From positions 1-21,561 of the forward strand of contig DATMQA010000124.1 of NCBI GenBank assembly GCA_035566895.1: a stretch of DNA of 21,561 nucleotides, read 5' to 3'. Made by a program: the position numbers and the translations under genes. The notes beneath the pieces are model-generated. The model saw only the letters and a list, made by a program, of their open reading frames with translations. It was not told where the DNA came from and searched no databases. Source of the stretch: DATMQA01 sp035566895. GTDB taxonomy: Bacteria; Verrucomicrobiota; Verrucomicrobiia; Limisphaerales; UBA8199. Shown piece after piece: positions 7,531 through 14,464 of this stretch. Position 1 is the first letter of the stretch. Every line of letters starts with the position of its first letter.

Positions 7531-8535
7531 CTAGGTTCCGCGCGAAGGCACGCGGTCGTTACGCAAATAACCGAGGCTGACCATCCGCTGAGTTTCGGTG
7601 TCCCAAACCTTTAGACGCAGGCAACGAATGATTTCCATGGGATGAAGGGAGGTGGTCCTGGGCGTCTGGAGCTCGGGCATGGCGGCAAAGACCTCAGGCA
7701 AGCGATAAAAGGGGATGCGGGAATTGAGGTGATGGATGTGGTGGTAGCCGATGTTGGCCGTGAACCACGCCATGAGCGGGCCGGTCTTCATAAAACTGGA
7801 GGATTCCAAGGCGGCTTTATCGTAAGCCCAACCGCCATTGTCGTTGAACGTCACGCTCGGGAAGTTGTGTTGCGCATAAAAGAGGTAACTTCCAATGGCG
7901 CTGGCGACGAAGTGAGGGATGATCACGGTCAACAGGAGCGCCGGCCAGCCAAAGAACCAGGTCACCGCCGCCGCGAGCAGGACGTGCACCAGGAAAGCCA
8001 GCAGGCAGTCATAGTGTTCCCGCAGCTTAGTGAGCGACGGATACAGGCACATGCCGTATTGGAAAACGAAAACATACCCGAACAGGATGGTCAATGGATG
8101 CCGCATAAACAGATACTTAAAGCGGGTGGCTTTCGACGCCTTCAAGTACTGCGCTTTGGTCATGATGGGAAAGGAGCCAATATGTGAGCCTCGGAGCTTA
8201 GAATTGTGATTATGATGATGATTGTGAGAGCTTCTCCAAACGCTGCTCGGGCTAAGGATGAGGATGCCAAAAAGCCGCATCAACGCCTCGGCCAGCCGGG
8301 AATGCGGCAAGATTGCCTCGTGCTGTTGATCGTGGTAAATCACGAAAAACCGCAGATAAAGGAGGCCCGCGAAGAAGCTGCACACGATCCTGCCCGCAAG
8401 ATGAAAGTTCCAGAGCGTGCCGGCCACGGCTGCGGCCAACAGCAATGCCGTGGAAACCAGATGAAACCAGCTTTTTGCCGGGAAATCCAAGGCGTAAGCC
8501 TTAGTCGCCAATATGATTTCTTTTCCTGTTCTCAT
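7531..8535 (-). CDS. Membrane fatty acid desaturase, three-histidine-box family
   Basis: This 334-residue integral membrane protein carries the eight-His di-iron signature of membrane desaturases: HDQQHE at 68-73, HNHHHNH at 104-110 and HHIHH at 265-269, with another His in YAQHNFP at 223. Hydrophobic segments lie near 25-65 (WFHLVSTALLLAAAVAGTLW, GRIVCSFFAGLLYLRFFVIY), 150-165 and 180-215. It would use O2 and an electron donor to put a double bond into an acyl chain or a related lipid (hydroxylation or ketolation are possible for this fold). The substrate cannot be told from sequence. It begins 33 bp after the upstream 146-aa gene and precedes lpxD, so the three may form one transcript tied to envelope lipids. 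The upstream gap carries a CCCTC/GAGGG hairpin (8552-8566). Confidence 0.9.
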   Translation of the reverse strand: MRTGKEIILATKAYALDFPAKSWFHLVSTALLLAAAVAGTLWNFHLAGRIVCSFFAGLLYLRFFVIYHDQQHEAILPHSRLAEALMRLFGILILSPSSVWRSSHNHHHNHNSKLRGSHIGSFPIMTKAQYLKASKATRFKYLFMRHPLTILFGYVFVFQYGMCLYPSLTKLREHYDCLLAFLVHVLLAAAVTWFFGWPALLLTVIIPHFVASAIGSYLFYAQHNFPSVTFNDNGGWAYDKAALESSSFMKTGPLMAWFTANIGYHHIHHLNSRIPFYRLPEVFAAMPELQTPRTTSLHPMEIIRCLRLKVWDTETQRMVSLGYLRNDRVPSRGT

Positions 8536-8568
8536 GCCGCGGGGTTCAAGTCCCTCGAGATGAGGGTG

Positions 8569-9009
8569 TCAATCCCCGTTGCCTTCGGTTGCTTCCGTTT
8601 GTTCTGGTTCGGCCTGCACATATTCTGCGCTCAGCTTATAGCGCAAAATACGGTGGCAATGCAACTGCCCAATTGCAGTCTGGCAGCGCCATCCCTCGCA
8701 GGTCACTTCGCCGCTTAAAGTGGCTTGGTGCGCGGTCACCGCCTTCGCCAGCGCTGCGCTCAAATCAAAATCGCCGCCAACGCACTGTTCGTTCGGACAG
8801 CTAAAGCGGAACCGCGATTTGGCGTTGGTCAGGTTAACAGTATACTTGATCTGACTATCCCTGGTGAAACTTCCGGGACTGAAGTACGCCAGGTCCACGG
8901 TCAAGGACTTCAAATCCCGGAACGTGTCCGCGAGCGTTGCCGAGTCATCAACTCGCTGGCTCTCCTGTTGACGGTATTCCCTCCGGGGATTGGATTTGGC
9001 CTCGTACAT
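8569..9009 (-). CDS. Hypothetical protein with paired cysteines
   Basis: I do not recognise a named family for this 146-residue protein. It starts at the ATG at 9009 (MYEAKSNPRREYRQQESQRV). A hydrophilic first third leads to a beta-rich part (IKYTVNLTNAKSRFRFSCPN). Two Cys pairs are spaced alike, C71-x4-C76 (CPNEQC) and C104-x4-C109 (CEGWRC), followed by H117-C118-H119. This layout resembles a zinc ribbon or a similar metal site. There is no signal peptide or membrane segment, so it is likely cytoplasmic. The tail is acidic (AEPEQTEATEGNGD). It is the first gene of the minus-strand group with the desaturase and lpxD, 33 bp from the desaturase, and divergent from the transglutaminase-like gene. 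Codon use matches its neighbours. Confidence 0.72.
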   Translation of the reverse strand: MYEAKSNPRREYRQQESQRVDDSATLADTFRDLKSLTVDLAYFSPGSFTRDSQIKYTVNLTNAKSRFRFSCPNEQCVGGDFDLSAALAKAVTAHQATLSGEVTCEGWRCQTAIGQLHCHRILRYKLSAEYVQAEPEQTEATEGNGD

Positions 9010-9087
9010 AGTCGCGTTTGACTCTCACTGGAATCGTTGTTTCATGCCGCCACCAGAATCTCCCCGGCGACAAAACGGCGCCAATAC

Positions 9088-9138
9088 TTTTAAAATGCCT
9101 TGGCAATAACTTTAAGCTATGGGCGGGGTTTTAAAATG
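9088..9138. repeat. Two direct copies of TTTTAAAATG
   Basis: TTTTAAAATG occurs at 9088-9097 and 9129-9138, 41 bp apart (about four helical turns). Both contain the palindrome TTTTAAAA. They sit in an otherwise GC-rich divergent promoter region and flank the first CTTTAAGCTAT box. They could be promoter elements or protein sites. Confidence 0.45.
9106..9120. promoter_or_regulatory. Palindromic box, copy 1
   Basis: ATAACTTTAAGCTAT differs by one base from the perfect palindrome ATAGCTTTAAGCTAT found 127 bp downstream at 9233-9247. A pair of near-identical 15-bp palindromes in a divergent promoter region suggests binding sites for one dimeric regulator. The regulator is unknown. Confidence 0.42.
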
Positions 9139-9232
9139 GACTGGCGAATTCCACCGGGCGGCCGGTTCACAATGATTAGTTCAGGCTTTTGGTGAAGGGA
9201 GCGTCTAAAGGGTGCCGCCGCCGCCTGCGCTA

Positions 9233-9247
9233 ATAGCTTTAAGCTAT
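9233..9247. promoter_or_regulatory. Palindromic box, copy 2 (perfect)
   Basis: ATAGCTT-T-AAGCTAT is a perfect 15-bp inverted repeat around one central base. It lies 215 bp before the chosen start of the transglutaminase-like gene and pairs with the copy at 9106-9120. A candidate operator; no matching regulator is encoded in the window. Confidence 0.45.
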
Positions 9248-9462
9248 CAGCCGGGTACAAACAAACCGTGGCGAGAACTCACGAAACGCGACGGTTACGA
9301 TTTTTGTTCCGACGCTGGTTGGTGGGCAGCTTCACCGAAAGGAGGGGGTTGAATCTTTCGGCGGTTGAAAAGGGAGGCAAAGGGCGGGATTCTACTGAGG
9401 GTCCGAACAATTTTTGTTTCGGCGCATTTAAGATTACGTTTAAATCCGGCAACGACTCCTTT

Positions 9463-12150
9463 ATGGGTGGGCAAGTCACAGCGCGAGGGACGCGCCTGGC
9501 AATGTGGGCGGCTCTAGTCTGCCAGGCCGCAGTTGCTCAATCGCCCCTGGTTTCCGACCCCTTGTTTTCTCCACGGGCCACGGTTGTCCTGCTTGCCGGT
9601 TTGCCCGGCGACATCGAAAGCGAACAGGCCTATCGGGACCAACTCCAGACCTGGCTGGAAATCATCGCGAGCAGCCAGGCGGAAAGGGTGTTTGTTCTGT
9701 GTGACAATCCCGAGTTGGTGACCTTGCCGGTGAAGACTCCAGCGAAGGTTCTCAAAGGCGACCTCGACAACTTTGTCGGCCTGGGCCGAACGCTGGCGGG
9801 GACGACCAACCCTTTAGTGGTCATCGCCTGGGGTCATGCCGGGCGGCAGGGAACAACACCCGTGTTTCATGTGCGCGGGCCACGGCTGATGCCGACGAAT
9901 TTCACAGCGCTGGCGGCCCTGGTGGCCTCAGCGGACTCCCGCTGGCTGCTGCTGTTCCGCAACAGCGGCGCTTTCGCCAGGGAATTGGCGGGACGCGGGC
10001 GGAAAATCCTGTCCACTGAATGCGACGCCAGCTTCACGAGCGATCCCGTCGGGATGTCCGTGTTGCTAAAGCTGGTCAAGACCGAGCCTTCCATTTCGTT
10101 CAGCCAGCTCGCCGAGCAATTCGGGCGCGCCACGGCCGGGTGGTATTCGGAGAGGAACCTGGCGCGCACGGAAGAACCGACGCTTTGGCTGGCGAACGAG
10201 AAGCCGCGGTTGCTCGCGCCTGCATCCGGCACAGAAGCGGCGCTGGATTCGGCGAAATCGGAAGGGCCCAAGGAATCGGTGACCAACAAGGCTCCAGCCA
10301 AGGCCGCGGCGCCGGAAGGTGCGACCAACGAATTAGCAGCGTACTGGGGGGAGCTTAAGCGGGTTGAACCCGAGAAATATCCGGAGGCTGACGGCGTTAT
10401 TCTGAGGCAAAGGCTGAGTTGCACACTGGGCAATGAGCCGGCGATTAGCACCGAGACAGAGGAGTTCATTCAGATTCTAACGCCCGAGGGCAAGCAGTTT
10501 GGGGATTTTGACATTTCCTATTCGCCGCCTTCCGAGGAAATCAACTTCGAGGATTGCGAGGTGCTGCGGCCCGATGGGAAGGTGGCGCGGCTGGATCCGG
10601 AGGCGATTCGCGAGGCCGGGGAGCGGTCCGTGGGAGATTACCAGACAGGGCGACGGAAGTTTTTCTCGCTGCCGGGTGTGGTTCCAGGCGCAGTGGTGCA
10701 CGTGCGGTATCGGACCCAGTGGAAAGCATTCCCACTACCGCATATCTCGCTGGAGGTTCCACTGGGACGGGAACTGCCGGCGCTCGACTGCGCGGTGAGG
10801 GTCAGTGTTCCGAAAGCCTCCGCGTTTCATTTTGCCTTTGAAGGGCTGTCGGCGCCCGACCCCGTCATCCAGCAAACCAGTTACAGCACCGGCTACGCCT
10901 GGAACTTCGCGCAATTGCCGGCGCAGCGCCACGAAATCCTGGTCGCACCCCGGCAGCGGCCGCGATTGTTGCTCTCTACTTTTGCCGATTGGAAAACATT
11001 TGCTGATTGGTACGGGCGCATCAGCAAATTGGCCGACGAGGTCACCCCCGAAATTGCCGCCAAGGCCAAGGAGTTAACCGGCGACGCCAAAACGGACCGT
11101 GAAAAGGTGCTGGCGCTTTATAATTACGTCACCGGGTTGAGGTACGTGGCGATTCCGCTGGGGGTGAATTCCTTCCGGCCGCACGCCGCCGCAAACGTGC
11201 TGCAAAACCAATTCGGCGATTGCAAAGACAAGGCGAACCTGTTCAACGCGCTCCTGCACGCTGTGGAGATAGAGGCGCACCTGGTCCTGGTGCCGCGGTT
11301 CAGCCAGGCGCGCGAAACGATTCCGGGCCTGGCGTTTAACCATGCCATTTCCCGGGTAACCTTCGGGGAGCAAACTGTTTGGGTGGATACGACCGATGAC
11401 GTGTGCCGGTTTGGGCTGTTGCCGCCGGGCGACCCGGGTCGCAAAGTGCTTGTCATAGACGGCCAGACCGAGACGCTGACTCAATTGCCGGCGCCGGACC
11501 CGAAAGACCATGAACTCAAGCTGCACGGCCAGATCAATTGTGCCAGCACAGCGGAGGGTTTGGCGGTCACTTTGAGCGCCCTGGCCCACGGTTACCCGGA
11601 TTATGAACTGCGCGAGGCGGCGCGCGAAGTGAGCCAGCAGCGCGCCTCACTTCCCTTGCTCGCGACCAGGTTCAGACCGGCGGCGGGCACTTTTGCACTG
11701 GAGAAACAGACGGCCACATCGGTTTCCGCTTTGGAGAAGGATTTTGCCTGGCAGGCCGAGGGGACGTGGGTCGGGCTGGGCTCAGCAGCCGGCGGCAAAT
11801 GGCTCATGCACGCGCCCTTTTGGCTGCCGCGGGAATGGGACCTGGCGCTGCATCACCGCCATGCGCCACTGTTTCTGAATCAGGGGTATCCGCTGAAGCT
11901 GTCAGAGGAATTCGAGGTGAAACTGCCGGCCAAAGCGCAACTTGCTGCCCTGCCGGGTATTACTGAGAACGAGCAAGACCCATTGCGGTGGCGGATCGAA
12001 TGGACGAGGGTAGGTGATGACAAACTGGTGGCTCGACTGCAGGCCGAGTTGGCCCGGGGTGAACTCTCCGCCGCAGATACTCCGGTGCTGCAGCGCCAAT
12101 TGCAGGCCCTGTTTGCGGCTCTGGGGGCGGACGTGACTTTTGCTCAATGA
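9463..12150 (+). CDS. Secreted DUF3857/transglutaminase-like protein with decayed clan-CD peptidase-like N-domain
   Basis: This protein of about 895 residues starts at the ATG at 9463, because a signal peptide begins there (LAMWAALVCQAAVAQSP, likely cut after AVAQ). Residues about 35-260 resemble a legumain/caspase-type (clan CD) fold: the strand TVVLLAGLPGD, then VVIAWGHAGRQG with a His at 125 where the catalytic His would be. The position expected for the catalytic Cys reads LLLFRNSGAF (N167-S168), so peptidase activity is unlikely. A low-complexity Ala/Lys linker follows. DUF3857 spans about 295-470 (VILRQRLSCTLGNEPAIST, FEDCEVLRPDGKVARLDPEA). The transglutaminase-like core is next, with an intact triad: C587 (FGDCKDKANLFNALLH), H627 (FNHAISRV) and D642 (VWVDTTDD). 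The C-terminal part is beta-rich. It probably acts on proteins or peptides in the periplasm. It leads the MoxR-VWA cluster, with a 141-bp gap to moxR. Confidence 0.85.
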   Translation: MGGQVTARGTRLAMWAALVCQAAVAQSPLVSDPLFSPRATVVLLAGLPGDIESEQAYRDQLQTWLEIIASSQAERVFVLCDNPELVTLPVKTPAKVLKGDLDNFVGLGRTLAGTTNPLVVIAWGHAGRQGTTPVFHVRGPRLMPTNFTALAALVASADSRWLLLFRNSGAFARELAGRGRKILSTECDASFTSDPVGMSVLLKLVKTEPSISFSQLAEQFGRATAGWYSERNLARTEEPTLWLANEKPRLLAPASGTEAALDSAKSEGPKESVTNKAPAKAAAPEGATNELAAYWGELKRVEPEKYPEADGVILRQRLSCTLGNEPAISTETEEFIQILTPEGKQFGDFDISYSPPSEEINFEDCEVLRPDGKVARLDPEAIREAGERSVGDYQTGRRKFFSLPGVVPGAVVHVRYRTQWKAFPLPHISLEVPLGRELPALDCAVRVSVPKASAFHFAFEGLSAPDPVIQQTSYSTGYAWNFAQLPAQRHEILVAPRQRPRLLLSTFADWKTFADWYGRISKLADEVTPEIAAKAKELTGDAKTDREKVLALYNYVTGLRYVAIPLGVNSFRPHAAANVLQNQFGDCKDKANLFNALLHAVEIEAHLVLVPRFSQARETIPGLAFNHAISRVTFGEQTVWVDTTDDVCRFGLLPPGDPGRKVLVIDGQTETLTQLPAPDPKDHELKLHGQINCASTAEGLAVTLSALAHGYPDYELREAAREVSQQRASLPLLATRFRPAAGTFALEKQTATSVSALEKDFAWQAEGTWVGLGSAAGGKWLMHAPFWLPREWDLALHHRHAPLFLNQGYPLKLSEEFEVKLPAKAQLAALPGITENEQDPLRWRIEWTRVGDDKLVARLQAELARGELSAADTPVLQRQLQALFAALGADVTFAQ

Positions 12151-12239
12151 AGTTCGAACCGCAAAACATGCGAAATACGCAAAAACGGTGATGGGTGAGG
12201 GCAACTTTCAATTTCATCGTAGGGCTCATCTTAACCGCG

Positions 12240-12255
12240 GCTCCCTGGAGGGAGC
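12240..12255 (+). other. Small perfect hairpin ahead of moxR
   Basis: GCTCCC-TGGA-GGGAGC forms a 6-bp stem with a 4-base loop in the 141-bp gap between the transglutaminase-like gene and moxR. No T-run follows, so it is not a standard terminator. It could stabilise or process the message, or cover the GGGAGG just after it (12259-12264). Confidence 0.4.
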
Positions 12256-12263
12256 TCCGGGAG

Positions 12264-12299
12264 GATTACGTGCAAGATTACGATTAAGATTATGATTGC
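12264..12299 (+). repeat. Hexamer repeat GATTNN overlapping the moxR start
   Basis: GATTAC occurs at 12264 and 12276, followed without gap by GATTAA (12282), GATTAT (12288) and GATTGC (12294). The ATG chosen for moxR (12292-12294) lies inside this repeat. If the repeat is a non-coding insertion, the true start may be the next ATG at 12304. Confidence 0.6.
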
Positions 12300-13341
12300 G
12301 AACATGACACCGCCTCCCATACCGGCCGCTCCACCCGTGTTTGAACCGACGCCCGATCCGGCGGGTGTGCTCGAGCGGTTGGCGCCGCGCCTTCAGCTAC
12401 TTCAGGAGGAGGTGGCCAAAGTGATCATCGGCCAGGAGGAGATTATCTCCGCAGCGCTTTACGCGCTGTTCTCGCGCGGCCACTGTTTGCTGGTCGGTGT
12501 GCCTGGCCTGGCCAAGACCTTGCTGGTCCACAGTCTGGCTCGCTCGCTGGAGTTGGGTTTTTCGCGGATTCAGTTCACGCCGGACCTGATGCCCTCGGAT
12601 ATTACCGGCACAGAAATCCTGGAAGAGGACACATCGACCGGCCACCGCAGGTTTGCATTCGTGCGCGGGCCTGTCTTCACGCAGGTGTTGCTGGCCGACG
12701 AAATCAACCGCACGCCGCCCAAAACCCAGGCGGCGCTGCTGGAGGCAATGCAGGAGAAGACCGTAACGGTGGGCGGTAAAATGTACCAACTGGAGGAGCC
12801 GTTTATGGTATTGGCGACCCAGAACCCGATCGAGCAGGAAGGGACTTATCCATTGCCCGAAGCCCAGCTCGACCGGTTCCTGTTCGAACTGCTCGTGGAT
12901 TATCCGACACTGGAGGAGGAGAGGAGAGTGGTGGAACAGCACTCGTTCGCCCCGCTGGAACGCATCCAGCCGGTGCTGACGCGCGAGGAGGTCTTACAAT
13001 TTCGGAGCGCCATTGCCCAGATTCCCGCGGCGCCGAATGTGATCGATTACGCGGTGCGGTTGGTGCGCGCCACGCGCCCAGGCGGCAACGGGCAGGCGCC
13101 TGAGTATATCAAGCGGTGGATTCGCTGGGGCGCCAGCCCGCGCGCCAGCCAGCATTTAATCCTGGCCGGCCGCGCCCGCGCCGCCTGCCAGGGGCGCTTC
13201 AATGTCGCCTGCGAAGACGTCGCGGCGCTAGCGCCGCTGGTGTTGCGCCACCGGCTCATCCGCACGTTCCAGGCGGATGCGGAGGGGAAGACGACGGACG
13301 ACATCATTGCCCAGCTATTGCAGGATGTGCCACGGGAGTAA
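12292..13341 (+). CDS. MoxR-family AAA+ ATPase
   Basis: MoxR ATPases are hexameric AAA+ chaperone-like proteins that work with VWA-domain partners to mature or load metals into protein complexes. This 349-residue protein has Walker A GVPGLAKT at 69-76, Walker B LLADEIN at 133-139, sensor 1 ATQNP at 175-179, and the family block LLEAMQEKTVTVGGK. A C-terminal helical lid includes GASPRASQHLILAGRARAAC with the sensor 2 Arg. It is complete and of normal length. The N-terminus (MIANMTPPPIPAAPP) is Pro-rich, and translation could begin at the ATG at 12304 instead, because the first ATG lies in a repeat. It is followed by a DUF58 gene after 84 bp, the order usual for MoxR clusters. Confidence 0.95.
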   Translation: MIANMTPPPIPAAPPVFEPTPDPAGVLERLAPRLQLLQEEVAKVIIGQEEIISAALYALFSRGHCLLVGVPGLAKTLLVHSLARSLELGFSRIQFTPDLMPSDITGTEILEEDTSTGHRRFAFVRGPVFTQVLLADEINRTPPKTQAALLEAMQEKTVTVGGKMYQLEEPFMVLATQNPIEQEGTYPLPEAQLDRFLFELLVDYPTLEEERRVVEQHSFAPLERIQPVLTREEVLQFRSAIAQIPAAPNVIDYAVRLVRATRPGGNGQAPEYIKRWIRWGASPRASQHLILAGRARAACQGRFNVACEDVAALAPLVLRHRLIRTFQADAEGKTTDDIIAQLLQDVPRE

Positions 13342-13350
13342 TCGATGAAA

Positions 13351-13417
13351 GCCGAAGGCCGAAATCCGAGGGGCGAAGGAGGGCCGAAATCCGAAGACCG
13401 AAGTAAACCTTCGGATT
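13351..13417 (+). repeat. CCGAAAT-type repeat with hairpin ahead of the DUF58 gene
   Basis: The gap between moxR and the DUF58 gene is built of CCGAA units (13352, 13359, 13384, 13391, 13398), with the 11-mer CCGAAATCCGA at 13359 and 13384. The last units can pair with CTTCGGATT (13409-13417): a 9-bp stem with 13388-13396, or a tighter CCGAAG-TAAAC-CTTCGG hairpin from 13398. The structure ends 8 bp before the ATG at 13426 and could affect translation. The same 11-mer recurs at 21368. Confidence 0.6.
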
Positions 13418-13425
13418 AACTTCCC

Positions 13426-14343
13426 ATGCTCACGACTACACAAACGTTATCCGAGCGCTTCGAGCCGAAGCTGCTGGCAGCGCTGGAGGGGTTGGATTTT
13501 AAGGCGCGGTATGTGATGGAAGGCTTTCTCAGCGGGGTGCATGACAGCCCTTTCCACGGGTTCAGTGTGGAATTCAGCGATTATCGGAATTACCAACCCG
13601 GGGACGACTTGCGGCACCTGGACTGGCGGCTCTACGCCCGGAGCGACCGGCTTTGCATCAAGCGCTACATGCAGGAAACGAACGTCAGGTTTTACATTAT
13701 TTGCGATACCAGCGCCTCGATGCAGTACCGCGGTGAGACGGCGTGGGGTTCGAAGCTGGAGTGCGCCAAGGTCATGGGTGCGGCCATGACGTGGTTTTTG
13801 CTCAAACAGAACGATGCGGCGGGCATGGTGACCCTCAACGGCGCCAGCGAGGTCCCTGAATACGTTCGGCCCTCGCAACGGCCGACGCAGTTCGGCCTGA
13901 TGCTGCGGCAACTGGAACTGCTCGAGCCTTCGGGCGGGGCCTGTCTCTCGCGTTTGCTGCAGCACACTGCCCGGCTGGTGCATCGGCGGAGTGTAATTCT
14001 GTTTTTTTCCGATCTGCTTGAACCTTCCGAGGAAGTCGAACTCGGCTTCAAGCAGCTCCGTTTCCAAGGGCACGAGGTCATTATCTTTCAAGTACTGGAC
14101 CGGGATGAGGTCGAATTCCCGTTCAATGAATCCAAAGTATTTGAAGATTTGGAGACCAACGTGCGCCGGGTGATCTGGCCGGCGGCAGCGCGCGAGAAGT
14201 ACCTGGCGCGGTTCAACGAGTTCATGGCGCGGCACCGTGACTTGTTCCGCCAATTAGAGATGCCGCACTGCGTGGTGCGCACAGACGAGAGCCCGTGGCA
14301 CGCGCTGGCGCTGTTCCTCGCACAACGCCGGCGAATGTATTAG
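13426..14343 (+). CDS. DUF58 protein with VWA-like fold
   Basis: DUF58 proteins are VWA-like partners encoded next to MoxR ATPases. This 305-residue protein has the family signature YQPGDDLRHLDWRLYARSDR at about 56-75 and an intact MIDAS start D94-T-S96-A-S98 (FYIICDTSASMQ). Further VWA strands follow (VILFFSDLLEPSEE at about 190, EVIIFQVLDRDEVEF at about 218). It has no signal peptide and no clear membrane segment, so it should be cytoplasmic, where MoxR could reach it. The start at 13426 puts MLTTTQTLSERFEPKLLAAL before the conserved part, as is common. The family role, assisting folding or metal insertion of a partner, is inferred from RavA-ViaA-like systems; the client here is unknown. 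Confidence 0.93.
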   Translation: MLTTTQTLSERFEPKLLAALEGLDFKARYVMEGFLSGVHDSPFHGFSVEFSDYRNYQPGDDLRHLDWRLYARSDRLCIKRYMQETNVRFYIICDTSASMQYRGETAWGSKLECAKVMGAAMTWFLLKQNDAAGMVTLNGASEVPEYVRPSQRPTQFGLMLRQLELLEPSGGACLSRLLQHTARLVHRRSVILFFSDLLEPSEEVELGFKQLRFQGHEVIIFQVLDRDEVEFPFNESKVFEDLETNVRRVIWPAAAREKYLARFNEFMARHRDLFRQLEMPHCVVRTDESPWHALALFLAQRRRMY

Positions 14344-14346
14344 TCA

Positions 14347-14461
14347 CATGGTTACATGGTTACATGGTTACATGAGAGCCGAGGGTGCCTGGTTTTCTTT
14401 AATGAGGATGCCGATCTTTGCGACGATGTAACCCTGTAACCATTCTAACTATGTAACCAGT
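14347..14461 (+). repeat. CATGGTTA tandem repeat with inverted partner arm
   Basis: The left arm has three perfect copies of CATGGTTA (14347-14370) plus CATG. The right arm (14426-14461) carries three copies of TGTAACC, the reverse complement of GGTTACA. ATGGTTACATGGTTACAT (14356-14373) pairs with 14426-14443 at 17 of 18 positions, giving a long stem with a loop of about 52 bases. It fills nearly the whole 121-bp gap between the DUF58 gene and the BatA-like gene and ends 3 bp before the next ATG. Confidence 0.75.
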
Positions 14462-14464
14462 GCC

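Larger units (their letters stand above)
9010..9462. other. Divergent intergenic region with AT-rich palindromes
   Basis: This gap separates the 146-aa gene (minus) from the secreted transglutaminase-like gene (plus). Its first 240 bp hold two near-identical 15-bp palindromic boxes and two copies of TTTTAAAATG. The part from 9268 to 9462 is open in frame with the downstream gene from a GTG, but its translation (many Arg, Lys and Gly, no signal peptide) looks non-coding. It is therefore treated as leader. No RNA gene was recognised. Confidence 0.6.

Noticed and set aside
8538..8556. GGTTCAAGTCC resembling a tRNA T-arm
   Set aside because: The flanking stem pairs poorly and there is no acceptor, D-arm or anticodon arm around it; it lies in a 33-bp gap between genes.
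9268..9462. Upstream GTG start for the transglutaminase-like protein
   Set aside because: The 65 extra residues are basic and unstructured and would bury the signal peptide that begins at 9463.
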